Assembly: GCA_023238725.1 (NCBI GenBank)
Contig: CM041538.1
Span: 13,204,880-13,268,879, forward strand
DNA length: 64,000 nt
Origin: Scortum barcoo
Taxonomy: Eukaryota > Chordata > Actinopteri > Centrarchiformes > Terapontidae
Direction of reading: 5' to 3'
The notes beneath the pieces were generated by a model. That model did not search any database, was not told the origin of the DNA, and saw nothing but the letters and a program-made list of their open reading frames with translations. Below, piece by piece: positions 10,416 through 22,110 of this stretch. Every line of letters starts with the position of its first letter. The stretch's first letter is position 1. Position numbers and translations under genes: made by a program.

Positions 10416-11603
10416 TACACACACACACACACACAACACATGACTGTGCCCAACAAGCATTTGACAGACAGCAACACGCAGGAGGTGGCCAAGTTCAACC
10501 ACTTTCAAATCGCTGATGACATTTACATGACACACAGGTTGGCTCTCTAAGAAAACATTAAAGCAGCTCTGGAAAATGTTCGGCGCTGATATAATGACGG
10601 CGTTTAGTTTCTAATTTTATAAAGCAATTTGTGCAGCAAGAACTGGAAACATATCATAACAAGGCTGGTGCTACATTTACATGGGCGCAGTCTCTCATAT
10701 AAAGATTTACACAGCGCTCAAATGTTTGCATGCTTCCATACACCCGTGCACAGACACACAGAGTTATGAATGTGCAGACTTTTTTTCCCCCTCTTAAGGA
10801 GCCCCACCCATCATCATGGAACAGATACGCACACACACACACAAGGAAACAGTTGCATTGCCAGCACCTACCCACACACCAACCCATAACCACCAGTCAG
10901 CCGCCTTATGCCTGCCGCTGATACAAACAGACAACGCAAAACGCTCTGCCAAGAAGCAATCAGTCAGAAACAGTGCCTCGGTGATTTGTTATGAGCAGGT
11001 GCTGTGAAGAAAATTGACAGGCAATGTTTTATCAAGACAGAGTGAATTTACTGCGGGTAAATTGATAGTAGACATAATGAAACAATAAAAATGTCTGCAG
11101 CACCAGCCAGGACAAGGTGCTCTGTGGTTGCATATAAGTGTGCATACGTGTGTGTGTGTGTGCGCACGTGGTGTCTGTGATTGTGTGTATGTCTAGAGAG
11201 ATCCATTGCCTTGCAATTCACCAAACCCCAACATTACATGCTCTCATTCATGCCCCATTGTTTTCTTAACTGATAAGGAAGTACTTGTGCAAACAGTGTG
11301 TCAACAATGCGAGAGGACAATAGAGCTATTCAAAAGCCAGAAAGAAGGAGAACGGGGTAATAACAAGGAAAGAGGGAAAGAGAAATGGAGAGAAGAGCGT
11401 GAGTGTGTGTTTGGGAGGTGTGTGTTTGTGTGTATGTGCGGTTTGTGGGGACTGGGAATGGCTGCTTTTCAAACAAACAAATTCCACCAAAGTGGCTAAT
11501 TTTCAGCATTGTTGCATTATATCATGTCGCCCGCCCTGCTGCAAGTCATCATGGGGTGTTTAGTGACTTTGCTTTGCCCAGTGCTCTCTTTATCCCTCTA
11601 CCC

Positions 11604-11640
<37 letters not shown>

Positions 11641-12060
11641 CTGTCACCCATGGCGATGTGAGTGATCTCTGTGTGGACGCTGCTGAGCAGCTCAAGGGGG
11701 CATCTGGTCTTTTTCCCCTCTCAGTCGCTGAAATGTAAACACCCCAGTTGCCTGGATTTGCCAAATGAGCACCTGGTATTTCAAAGTGGCCTCCTGGCTG
11801 TGACTTTTTTTTTTCAAGTTAGGAGCCAAGACTGTTCTGCATTATGTAGACATACACACAAGCATGCTTGCACGCATACTCAGTGTTGTTCACCACATAT
11901 GTATAGTGGGAGTGAGACAGGCCAACAGGCCCACACACACACACATGCGCACACACAAACATGCATCGACACAACTACTTTAACCAAATAAAAAAAGCGT
12001 GCTTAGGAACATGCACACTATGCACTCACACGCACACATACACCACACACTCCGTCATTC
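10416..12060. repeat. Zone of CA/GT microsatellites
   Basis: Arrays lie at about 10416-10435 (CA), 10829-10843 (CA), 11147-11163 (GT), 11605-11638 (CA, the longest at 17 units) and 11932-11957 (CA). A purine-rich run at 11330-11400 lies between them. No gene is recognisable among the arrays. Confidence 0.9.
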
Positions 12061-13341
12061 CCTCACCTGGCCTTGTGTTTAGTCTATACCAAGTGTAATG
12101 GTATACGGTAGGATTACTGCGACCCTCTGAGGTGCCGCAATACAGCGGCGTGGTGTGTGTCAAGACTGTCTGTCCTTGTCCCTCCAGGCTGCTGCGAGTT
12201 GTCATAAGAACAGTTAGCCGACCAGAGCAAAGGCAGATCCAAAACCTTCACACTGTTAATCTGAGAAAAAAAACACTTGGGGTCATCATACGGAATATCC
12301 ATTGTAAAAATAAAATAAAATCTTAACTTTTTTTTTGTGGCACAGCCAAAGAAAAGGAGACATTTTTCATCCAATTTAAGTTTTTTTCTTACCCAGAAAA
12401 CCACAGACTGTTGCAGATAACTGCTCACTGGAGGATGAGGGATACAAACATTCACAAAAGTTAAGTCAAACTAAATTGGAGGAAAGTGTACCAAACACAT
12501 TCGCCACATCAGGCTTCCTCAGGCTGTAAGAATGGATACCAGAAGTATTTTGGGCTAAATTGTAAATTGAAATTACTATGGATTAGCAAATAATAAGCTT
12601 GAATGGATTCATATGATAATCATGACATACTATCCTCAACACAATAACAGAAACAGAAAAAGGAAAAGGCTAAAATTAGTTGACATTTAATTTATTTATT
12701 AACACTATCTTGAAAGTCATCGGTCCTGATTAAATTGTGTTGGTTCTGATAATTAATCTGTTTTTTATATCCACTTGTGATGGTTCACATCCTTTAGTGA
12801 TTTTAATGAAAAAGCACATTTACTGTACACTTATGAACACCGCTGCTGTTCTAATTTTGTTAACAAGCCTATGGTATTGATCCAATTCACTCAGCTGCCT
12901 TTTTCTACCTTTTCAAATTGGAAACAGATAAAATGTGTGCAGTTACTTGATAATTTTGGCGGATTCAGCTCACCATAAAGGAGGACACAGCCCTCTGTGG
13001 TGTAATTGCTCATTGTGTTGTTTATGGTGACACTTGTCAAGTCGACTCTTGGCAAGATTTTAAATTAAATAAATAGCATGTCTGAGAAAATATTATTCTT
13101 GTTCTTTCTGGCCAAAAACCAATTGAAAAAGACTCAAATTGAGAATGACTGTACATCGCATAGTATCAGAAAACAAGTGAAAAGGGATGATATCATTTTG
13201 TGCACCCTTAGTGCTTCACAAAATGTAACCATGCTGGTGACAAAAAGGCAGCCTGCCACAAAAAAAAAAAAGAAAAAAGAAAAAGAAGATATAAAGACAA
13301 CATCTCCATTTGGTCCCGGGAGCCTTTTACTCAGCCCCCCT
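12061..13341. other. AT-rich noncoding stretch with an A-rich tract
   Basis: No gene seen. GCCGC and GCGGC form a small inverted repeat near 12132-12148. An A-rich tract lies at 13258-13289. The sequence between is unique. Confidence 0.5.
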
Positions 13342-13475
13342 AACCTCTTCCTAAAATGGAAAATGTTGTCTTGTTGTCTCGCTGATGTGATTTGTTGCTG
13401 TTGCTTTTGGGCCTGATTCACATTCATGTGATAACAGACTATGTCATGCCACTGCATGCCTCGACATTAACAGTG
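13342..13475 (+). repeat. Duplicated module, copy 1
   Basis: This segment aligns almost without gaps with 16121-16255 in the same orientation. Shared landmarks are AACCTCTTC-TAAAAT, TCGCTGAT-T-ATTTGT, CTGTTGCTTTTGGG, CTGATTCACAT, CATGTGATAACAGA and CTCGA. By eye about three quarters of the bases agree, and similarity stops on both sides. It could be two copies of an unidentified mobile repeat, or a duplicated regulatory module. Confidence 0.75.
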
Positions 13476-14499
13476 TCGGGCCAACACTGGCTGTCTGTCA
13501 TCGGTGTACGCTGACACATCCTGGCCTACGCCCACTCAGGCATCTTTGGTAGAAAGCAAGGTGTCTCCTTTTGGACTTCCAAACACATTCCATGGTGCTT
13601 AATCAACACAATCACCAGTTTGGAGCATGAGTGAGAGTCTGAGTTGTGTTTATTATTTATGTTTGCATTTTGTAGTGACAGTGGTTTGTGCTTACTCGAC
13701 TGGATGGACCAGTACAGAATTTAGGCTTGAGTGGGTGTGCTTGTAACAATTGGTTTTGTGGGACAAGCGTTTGAGATCATTTATCAAAGTATGTTTTTAA
13801 AGTCTTTGTGTGTGTGTGTGTGCAGTGTTGTATTATGTGGGTCTGGATGTATGTGAGTGTTCTGACACGTCTCAGTGAACAAATCAGGCACACTTCTCCT
13901 CTCAAGCTTTCAGGAAACTTTTCACGAGGGACCGTGATACTCCTCTCTACTCACTCCAGCACAAAAGTGGTGTTCTGCCTTTGTAGCAAATCCCTGTTTT
14001 CTCAACCGGCTGCATCCACTGGGGAAACAGAACACATTCTACAGACAAGCATGAGAAACACCCCGACAAAACAGGCTACAAACAGCGAGCATGGCTACAG
14101 AAATGCTGATAACGTCAGTCTTTTTTTTTTTTTTTTTCATCTCTTCTCCCCTGTCTCCATCCAGTAATACGGTATCTGTCATTGTTTGGCATTTGGTATT
14201 GGGAATTTTCTGCTGTTCTGTGTGAATCTTCAGAAGTGTCCCATGGGTGCTGATGAGAAAAAAAAGGAAAATCCTGACCGCATTTCATATAGACTCCCCA
14301 AGGTTGCAGGACCTTGAATCTTCCTCTTTCCCTTACAATGGCCCACCTTTGCCTTTCATTATCTCTCTTTGTCTTCCTCTCCTTCTCCTTTTGCCCTTCC
14401 TTTTACTCTTTTTCATCAAAACTTCAGCGAAAACGGGAGCTCTGTGGTCTCCTCCTATGCGCTGGGGGCAAAGGTGCTCTAGATTAAAAAGAACCTCGC
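13476..14499. other. Noncoding stretch with GT array and poly-T
   Basis: A GT array lies at 13808-13823 and a 17-base poly-T at 14121-14137. No gene is recognised. The pyrimidine-rich run at 14345-14415 explains the open frame there. Confidence 0.5.
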
Positions 14500-14780
14500 A
14501 AATTGAATTCACACTTGATGAAACAAACAGATTTGCATGTGTCTATCCGCCTGAGACGGGGTGGCCAGCTCCAGGCAAGGAACTGTCCCACCTCTGAACA
14601 GAGTAATGCGCTCAACTAATTAATGGGCTGTTATTGGAGAAATGTGTCACAGAGTTTGAGGTGAGGCGATGTGGAGCGGCGCGACCCTGGTCCAATAAAG
14701 GTCGAGGTCCTTGCTAATGGGATGGAACCAGGTCATTTCTTAACCCAATGGAACGTTTCCGACCAAAACCAGTCGAAAAG
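14500..14780. promoter_or_regulatory. Candidate conserved noncoding element
   Basis: Repeat-free sequence with an octamer (ATTTGCAT at about 14531), ACTAATTAATGGGCTG near 14614 (homeodomain core), and two CCAAT motifs near 14690 and 14745. Composition is balanced and free of simple repeats, as vertebrate enhancers often are. Conservation cannot be tested here. Confidence 0.35.
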
Positions 14781-16120
14781 TTTGCAGTGCTCTGCGCCAA
14801 GCTTTGTACCAGTCTACCTCATTCACATCTTAGAAAGCAAAGACTGATTCTAGCCCCGTTGGTCTGGCTTGTCAAAATGGCTTACAATGTAATTTCTTTG
14901 TATTACGGTGGCAATATTTAAAGTATTTGGGCTGCTTTGAAGCCATATTGTGGTGACAGCTGTGCATTCGAGTTGACAGCTGAGTCTATTATCTCCTTCC
15001 TTTTTTCATCAAAGGACGTGTTTCGTCACATTACATCAACTTAGAGATTACAGAGGTATGCCGTGGCCGTACATGCGTTGGAATTCTGGGCACTCAGTGA
15101 CGCGTTTTCTTCATTTGTCGCCCTTTGCGCTCAACTGGTGTTGTTATTTGATGATGCGCTCTAAGCTATTTCTGTTGCAGCTCAGGCCACACACCGCCAC
15201 AACAAGACCTCATCGCCTAGTGTTTTATTGGTCTTTATAGCAGCCTCCCTGCTGGCTATTGTGGGATCAGTGGGAAGATCGGTTGGGCATCGGCGACCAC
15301 AGATAAACCCTCCTCTTTCCCTGGGCATGATGGGATGGCTCGTGGGAGCAGTGTGGGCAGACAGGCTGACGCGTTTCCTCCCCATGTCTGTCCCTACAGC
15401 TATTTAACAGACGGAGGTCCCATCCAAGCCGGAATTTCACACCCTATTGACAATGTGGCTTCTGTCAGCTGCCGCTCCAGCGCCCATTACCAGGGACTCA
15501 TCCTTTCTTCCGTCTCTTCCTCGCTTCCCTCTCTGTCTCCCTCCCTTGCCATTATTTTAATCCTTCAAGGGGGTTCTGCTCTGTAGGGTGTTGAAAGAAA
15601 AGGCAGGATCCGGACTTTAAAATCAAGGATCAATGCTTGGTCAAGGATGTGTGGCACGGGTGTGGCTTTGTTTTCAAGGTGCTCTATTGGTTTAGCTGGG
15701 GGAGGTTGCTGAGAGTGAGGGTGTTAAAAAAAGACAACATAATAAGTCACGTGACCTTCCGGAAAAAGGAAATAAACTTTTGCAGTTCTCAGTCAGTAAG
15801 CTCTGGGATGATGTATGTGTGAATAATGTCATGGAAAGAATTTGGACAGCTTGTTTATCGACCACTTGTGAAACAGGGTTTTATTCTCAACACTGACTTC
15901 CCAATTCAGGTTCAGGTTGTACTTTGCCCAATAAGGTTATTCACAGCTAACAGTTATCTACCATTCTCATGAAGGTGTTAACCGCTCAGTGTTGCCTTCC
16001 TCTTTTCTAGAGTGTTAGGGCCTCTAAAATTGACTGAGATGTACCAACAAGGGTATAGTTCTCTAGGATGTTAAAGAGTAAAGATGAGTAACTTAACACC
16101 TTGCTGAAAAAACAGGCAAC
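14781..16120. other. Noncoding stretch, GC-richer around 15060-15560
   Basis: The part 15060-15560 is GC-richer. It contains a very good acceptor-like tract ending CCCTACAG (to about 15402), followed by some 60 open codons, but no donor or known protein motif follows. No gene is called. Confidence 0.4.
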
Positions 16121-16255
16121 AACCTCTTCGTAAAATAGAACATGTTCTCTCATTGCTTTCGCTGATATAATTTGTGATCTGTTGCTTTTGGGACTGATTC
16201 ACATGCATGTGATAACAGATATGTTATACCAGTGTGCGGCTCGATGTTGACAGTA
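16121..16255 (+). repeat. Duplicated module, copy 2
   Basis: Diverged partner of 13342-13475, about 2.8 kb downstream in direct orientation. It keeps CTGTTGCTTTTGGGACTG and CATGTGATAACAGAT. The small CGACA/TGTCG inverted repeat at the end of copy 1 is lost here (CGATG-CAGTA). Confidence 0.75.
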
Positions 16256-16778
16256 TAAAGCAATATATTGTTGCCTTCTCTGTTTGAAAGTTTCGATTAC
16301 CATACCAAGGGTCATAGACAGGTGTGTCTCAGTGTGGTCAGAAATTTGCTCTTTTGCACCTGTAACCACACCCAACAGGGATGCCATGCACTGCAGCCAG
16401 GTGAAAAGTTAAACCACAGGAGGTCAGCAAAGACAAGATACTCAGGGGTGTTAGGTTACTCTTTGGACATCCTATTGTTCAGACAGATTTCAGATGGATT
16501 CAAAATGGCCAACCATCCAGTCAGATCGCCTCAAGTTCATTCGTAATAAACAAGAAAACTGTAGAAATCTTGAGAGAGTAAAAACAAAGAGGAATACCCA
16601 CTCTGTGTTCATCTTGGGGTGCATTAGGAGTCCCATATGATGAATCCCAATTGTAGAAATGAAAATGTCACAATGAAAAGGTCAGACACTACCAGTATGA
16701 TGAATTCAGTAACTCCAATAGGTCCTAAATAATGAGTCAAATATCAGTTCTTCACACCATTCCTAACACTTCTGTCTG
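16256..16778. other. AT-rich noncoding stretch
   Basis: No gene recognised. ATGATGAATCC and ATGATGAATTC occur 57 bases apart (about 16638 and 16696), possibly a faint tandem duplication. Confidence 0.4.
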
Positions 16779-16806
16779 GAGGGTGGGGTAGAGGGGTTGG
16801 GTGGGG
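16779..16806 (+). other. Strong G-quadruplex motif
   Basis: Five G-runs of three or four separated by loops of one to four bases: GGG-T-GGGG-TAGA-GGGG-TT-GGG-T-GGGG. Short loops predict a stable quadruplex on the + strand. A second, looser G-rich stretch follows up to about 16862. Confidence 0.7.
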
Positions 16807-17072
16807 CATATTGGAGAGAGTGAGGGCAGAGCAGGCCGGAGCCGTGTGAGGGTTGGGTGGGTGATCTGTGCCTGATACCTGGGATATACTCAATCAAAAC
16901 TTGTTCATATGCCGTGTTGTCCAACCACATTCGTGCTCATTTTGAATCAAAACACACTTGACGAACAGCTTTGCCTTGCATGTCAGCAAGTGCAGCTAGT
17001 TAATCACGGCTCACCCTGAAACTAAATAGTTTTGTGTGGAAAAAAATAATCTAGGCTCAAAGACCTACTTAC

Positions 17073-17394
17073 TTGCATTTTTGCAGCTTTCAATTCCATC
17101 TCACCGCCTTCATCAACAAATGAAACTGGCTCAGGTATTCCAAATGAACATAGGTCTTGAACCACTAAAAAAAACTTATGGGATTGGCTGGACGCTTTGA
17201 TTTGCAGTTTAAGGTGCATTTCAGCCACAGATGTGTGCACATAGGGGAAGGGCTCCAGTATGTGCACTTCAAAATCAACTGCGGCATAATGCTCAGGGCA
17301 AATACCAGTACACTGTCTCAGAAAGGAACTAATTCTTTGTAAAAGAGTATGGAGTTTGCAGCCCATGGTGAGGGAGATGACAATCAAAATAATC
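17073..17394 (-). other. Weak candidate exon on the minus strand
   Basis: On the - strand an acceptor-like TCTTTTCTTGGTCACCTTCAG (exon from 17394) and a donor CAA|GTAAGT (17072-17067) enclose 322 bases. One frame is open throughout as part of a 143-codon frame that starts at 17453; the other two frames contain many stops. The predicted peptide has mixed hydrophobic and charged residues, including KFFLVVQDLCSFGIPEPVSF and VDEGGEMELKAAKMQ, with no domain I recognise. Frames of this length are expected by chance in 64 kb, so the call rests on the splice sites. It could be a lncRNA exon or an old retrocopy. Confidence 0.18.
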
Positions 17395-18409
17395 CTGAAG
17401 GTGACCAAGAAAAGATTAACTGTGGCTGCAGTTCCAATAATGCTACGGCTCATGATTCAGGTAAGATAAGATTAGTTGGAAATGGGATTATTAATTTTCT
17501 CACTGTCAATTTAAATAATAGATAAGAGCAACAATTCAACATTAAAAATGTCAACATTCAGTTGTTACCTCCCTCCAACATGTGACCTGTTTTCTGTAGA
17601 GTGCATTAAAAGGAAGCTGGTTGTGTTTGTGAGGCTAATGTCAAATAAGTCATACCTAAATAATCCTACCTACATGATTGTTATTCTAAAGGAGGGCAAC
17701 CCGGATTTCCGTGACTAAGACTGTCATAAAATGTCTCTCATCGCACATAAGTGTTCCTTCCTGAAAGGGAAAGGTCACATCCTCTCCAGCAACAAGACGT
17801 GTGCTATACGGGGAAGGGGAGTGTTGCTTTCTCCTCCCTTTGTGTTTATGTGTTGGTGTAAACACAAAGGCTGGGGAGATTAAAGGTGGACTGCGCAGGT
17901 TTATTTTAAATTTCACCTAGCAATCCATGGTATGTGCTGTGATCGATAGCTTACTTCAAGCTGTGTTTCTTTTGGTTTGTGGTGGAAATATTACAAAGTT
18001 TCCAACAGCAGAGCAGATGTGTAGAAATAATGTGGCTTGTATAAAATACACAGAGAACTTTTCACTGCTGCACTATTTTTATACCGTCTATACACTTAGA
18101 TCATGATAAATATACAGCTGAGGTGTGTTTCTGATAAAAAAAAATACTACTACAGATATTGACAACTGATAGTAAATACTGGATTATTTAATTTCTAAAA
18201 TAATATACAATGAAAAATAAACCCATTGCCAACCATACCAAACACAATTTCAGCATATAGCAGCTATAAATTTGGTAAAAAACAAAAAACAAAGATCTTG
18301 TATGAGATTATGTTCAGGCAGTTTATCTTTCTGCTGGTCCCTTTGCTTGAGAAAAAGTCAAACCTAAAACATTCATATGGTATGCTACTTGAAGCTTGAC
18401 TTAGACCAT
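17395..18409. other. AT-rich noncoding stretch
   Basis: No gene or repeat family recognised. Confidence 0.5.
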
Positions 18410-18423
18410 ATTGCCATGGAAAC
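18410..18423 (+). promoter_or_regulatory. RFX X-box-like site
   Basis: ATTGCCATGGAAAC matches the palindromic X-box GTTGCCATGGCAAC at 12 of 14 positions, including the central TTGCCATGG. RFX factors use such sites in ciliary and immune genes. It stands alone next to an AT array. Confidence 0.35.
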
Positions 18424-18441
18424 AGAATAGAATGGCATTTT

Positions 18442-18444
<3 letters not shown>

Positions 18445-18506
<62 letters not shown>
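18445..18506. repeat. (AT)n microsatellite running into poly-T
   Basis: 22 AT units (18445-18488) continue into 18 T. On the - strand this reads A-tract then AT array, as may arise from the tail of a retroposed sequence, but no body is visible. Confidence 0.97.
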
Positions 18507-18507
<1 letters not shown>

Positions 18508-18599
18508 AGGAGAGACTGTTTGAATGAACACACTCATAATGGCAAGCTCATCTCTGTCGCTCACCGCTCGCACGATGCCTGAGAGCAAGCAAGGGTTCT

Positions 18600-19050
18600 G
18601 GTTGAGGTGCATTAAGTTTACCTTAAACGTGATTAAAGAAGGGGTCGGGGACGGCAGAGGCAACTAAATGAGATGGAATGAAATTGGTGGAGGGGGGAAA
18701 GAGTTAATTAGCTTAATAAGATTGGGGAGACGGGGAATGGTCGGAGCGCAGGAGGTGAGGAGTAGGGGGCTGCTGCGTCGGTGTTTTGGAGGGGGTTGCT
18801 GTGCCACTGCGCGTCTCTGGAACACGCCAGAGGTACAATAGGGGTGCTAATCTGGCAAATTGAAAGGTTTGCAGGGATGGGTGTGGGTACGGGAGTGGCA
18901 CTTGGGCTCCCATCCCTGGAATGAGAAAAACAAATTAAATTTTTTGTAGCCTCAGAATAGTACCCCGCTTCCACCCTACACTCGTTTCCTTGATTGAATT
19001 TGTGTCTTGCGCACAAGCCTGGGTGTAATTTTAAGAGGGAGCGAGGGCTG
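18600..19050. promoter_or_regulatory. Candidate conserved noncoding element with CTCF-like site
   Basis: Repeat-free and purine-rich on +, with GTTAATTAGCTTAATAAG near 18703 (homeodomain cores). GGAGTAGGGGGCTGC at 18759-18773 (+) matches the CTCF core at 12 of 15 positions. ATCTGGCAAATTGAAAGG and AAACAAATTAAATT follow. Confidence 0.33.
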
Positions 19051-19539
19051 TAAAGATAAAATTACGTCCAGTATTTTGTGTTAATACCCACCGTGGTCTT
19101 AGTTGTTCTCTTTAAACAATTCTGTGGTCTAATTTTATCCCTGCAGATAAAATATAAAACTTGGCTGTGTCGTGCATTCAGTCATGCAATCAAGCATTGC
19201 AATGAATTACCTGGATTCCTTAGTATTCATCCTTGCAAGACATACAGAAGAGAAGATCATTGAGAGCACACAAACTCTATAGAAAGGACTTGATATTGAA
19301 ATTCTTCTTCTTTGTATAAGGTGAGTCCATATAAATTAAAGTCAATATGCTTTTCTTTCCTGAGTAGAATTACTGAATTATATAGAATAAAATTACTTTG
19401 ATGAAAAAGTGGAGGTGTATTGACATTTTATTTAATAGTAAAAGTGATAAAAAAAAAAAAAACACGATCCACAGCAATTAAGTCAGAACATTTATAGCAG
19501 TCTTTGTGTTGTCCCTGTGGCTTTGATGCAATAAATGCA
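19051..19539. other. AT-rich noncoding stretch
   Basis: Contains a 14-base poly-A at about 19449-19462. No gene recognised. Confidence 0.5.
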
Positions 19540-19760
19540 GTTTATTCAGCGGGTGCTCCAACAGCCATAAAAGCCCAATCTGCAACTTTGAGCACCCACT
19601 CTGCCTTTTAGCATTAATCAATACTTATCAAGCTGCCCAAACTCTCATCTATTAAGACGGCTTGTCATTTCTTGTTTAAAGGCCAGACCAGCTCTTTTAT
19701 CAAGCACCTGTTTGATAAAAATCACAATTTCCCCAGAGAGGTGTCTACTCTGCCAAATAT
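19540..19760. promoter_or_regulatory. Candidate conserved noncoding element
   Basis: Unique sequence with an 8-bp inverted repeat (GGGTGCTC 19551-19558, GAGCACCC 19590-19597), AGCATTAATCAATAC near 19611 (homeodomain), and two CAAGCACCTG/TATCAAG-type segments with an E-box (CACCTG at about 19705). It ends before a 24-base poly-A (19769-19792). Confidence 0.38.
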
Positions 19761-19768
19761 GACAGCTT

Positions 19769-19792
19769 AAAAAAAAAAAAAAAAAAAAAAAA
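19769..19792. repeat. Poly-A tract (24 A)
   Basis: Uninterrupted A-run. It may be a retroposon tail in + orientation, but no recognisable SINE or LINE precedes it. Confidence 0.97.
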
Positions 19793-20276
19793 GGAAAACC
19801 TGAGGCAGCCTCATCTTTGCCTGTGGCCAGTGTCAATTAGTTACAATTATCCCCTTGTTGTCAGAATTAGACATATTTTTTCCTCCACCTCATTGGCAAT
19901 AAAATGAAGGGAGTGGATGACAAATTGAATCCACGGGCTTAATTGTGGGGTCCTTGATGGATGAGGGTCCATTCAAATAAGTAGATAATGAATGAGAAAG
20001 GAGATAGGAGAGCTGTTGCTGAGCAGTGAGGAGGACAGATTACCTCTGTGCCCCCAAGAAAGCTTTGATCGGTGGGATTTGTTTGTCAGTTTGACTGCTG
20101 AGATGGAGGTGATGTGTCTTGGTGAGCGATGATGTAATGTCTGAACATAGTTTGGTCTTAAACTCATAGAGAGGGGTCCCAACAGAAGAAACAACCCTCA
20201 GAGAACATAAAAATGTCATGGGCTTTTACAACAGAGTTTAGAGTTAGACTATTTTTGCTATTTGCTGGCTGTGTTT

Positions 20277-20280
<4 letters not shown>
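19793..20280. other. Noncoding stretch, no gene seen
   Basis: Unique sequence with nothing specific recognised. Confidence 0.5.

Positions 20281-20335
<55 letters not shown>
20281..20335. repeat. (AT)n microsatellite, about 27 units
   Basis: Perfect 55-base AT array, the fourth long AT array in the window. Confidence 0.99.
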
Positions 20336-20339
<4 letters not shown>

Positions 20340-22030
20340 ATGTCGGTCATACCATATTTTTCTCCCGAAACTTCAAATATATTGCAAGGGACTGAACAAG
20401 CTTCTATAAATACACTTTGGAAGATCAAAGCAAGATGTATGAGAGGCATATAGATTTCCTGCTTCTTAAGCAAAAAGTGTTTTTGTTGCATCATTGAATA
20501 GATATCACTAAAGAATCAGGATACATCAAATGACATGTGAGACTTTAAAATAACATCAGTAGTTACAGTTTTAAGATTATGGGCCCAGATCCTGAAAGTG
20601 TTGCTCCATCCAGCACTCTTTCATAGTCATAGGCATAAGTGAAGTCTTTCACAGAATAAAACGGGGATTTCGTTGTTTGAAATATTTTTCAGGTCAGACA
20701 GAGGTCTGATGAGAATGTGGTCTGTGTCTAACTGGATTACGATGTCATCTGTCTTTGACAAAACCACTATGTGGAGTTGCCACTGGCTACCGCACAAACA
20801 AGAAGAGTGGATCCCGAGCCAAAAGCTTATGGCAGACATCAGCAATTCCTTCATGATCTCTGAACTCATTCATATCGGCTCACCTCTGCCTCATTCTCTC
20901 TCTTCTCCTACTTCCAGTGACTATATTGCCCTAGAAAGATGCAAAAGAATAATGCATTGCGTGATTAAATTACAATTTCCCTTGTAAATGCACTGATGTA
21001 AATGCGAAAAGTAACTTGCTGGCAGAGAATTAAAAAGAGGCTTCATTTCATTATGTAAAGAAGTGCTCTCAGGAGTCATGAAGTTGGCAATGATCTGTTA
21101 TTGGAAGGGCGGACCTGCTTCATTATGCAGTGTGTATTAGTGAGCCTGAACTCACAACATGTTGATGGAGCCATTTTGCACAAAAAAAAACAAAAAAAAA
21201 CATACAAGATGGGTTTTTTATCCACATCTGCTTTACACATCAGTTAGAGTTAGACATTACAACACACATCTTATCGTTGGGTTTGATCTCTCTCTCTAAT
21301 ATGTTTTCATTGTAAACCTCTTTTGGCCCAGGCCACAATTTCTCTCATGATCTCTCATCAGTAGCAGCTTCTTTGTCCTGGTCTGCATCCCAGCACAACA
21401 TATGATCTGGGGTTTCCACTGGCAATGGAATCATTTTACTGCCACACCATGCTGAAAATAAACAGCATTCACTCCCATTATGTGGCTGTCAGTAAAATGC
21501 ACATCTATCCCATTAAATAGACCACAGACAATAAGACCGGGTGTCAATCAGATGGAGAGTAAGAGGCCAACGGGCAGGGGGAGATGAAGGAACCTGAATT
21601 GAAAATTCTCCAATTGAAATTCCAACTTTGGATTTAAATGTCTGAGTGGAGGCTCAGTGTGGATTTGTCATTGAAATGCAAACCGTTTTGCTTGCAGTGC
21701 TGTATACTAAGGGATGAAAATTAACATAAATTTTGATTTTCAACACATAAAAGCGGTACTTTTTCAGCCAACATGCCAGGATTGGAAATGCATTTATTCA
21801 ACATGCAGTCATTCATTATTCATGTTTATATGTGTGCACCTCATAATTGCTTTATTCAGAGTCATGTCTTGTTTCGGCATGGGGCCTTTTGATGGCTTAC
21901 AGACTAACTACTTGAAATTTGGCCGCTTTAGATATAATGAGCATCTAATGGACACCTGCACTCAGTCCACTGGGAAGACCAGCCATCCAAAAACAGCTTG
22001 GCCACCGTCCCTTTGAAAATGAGTCACACA
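20336..22030. other. Noncoding stretch, no gene seen
   Basis: Mostly AT-rich unique sequence. Two nine-base A-runs lie near 21182-21200. Segments such as 21530-21720 are repeat-free and could be regulatory, but no distinctive motif singles them out. Confidence 0.45.
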
Positions 22031-22110
22031 GGACGTCCTGGTGGCCAAGTGGCTCACACTTCCTGCCTCATCCGTCACCTCAGGGTTTAGGGCCCACTCT
22101 GTATTACACC
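22031..22110 (+). repeat. tRNA-derived SINE head, degraded
   Basis: GACGTCCTGGTGGCCAAGTGG resembles the 5' end of a tRNA-derived SINE family common in percomorphs, whose heads read close to GTCCTGGTGGCCTAGTGG; it includes a Pol III A box (TGGCCAAGTGG). The B box (GGGTTTAGGGCCC at about 22083) is badly degenerate, so this copy is probably inactive. The 3' part cannot be delimited. The copy at 56034-56268 appears related. Confidence 0.55.

Noticed and set aside
15403..15586. Open stretch after an excellent acceptor-like tract (CCCTACAG)
   Set aside because: No donor follows in a sensible place, the second half becomes Ser/Leu-rich pyrimidine sequence, and no protein motif is visible.
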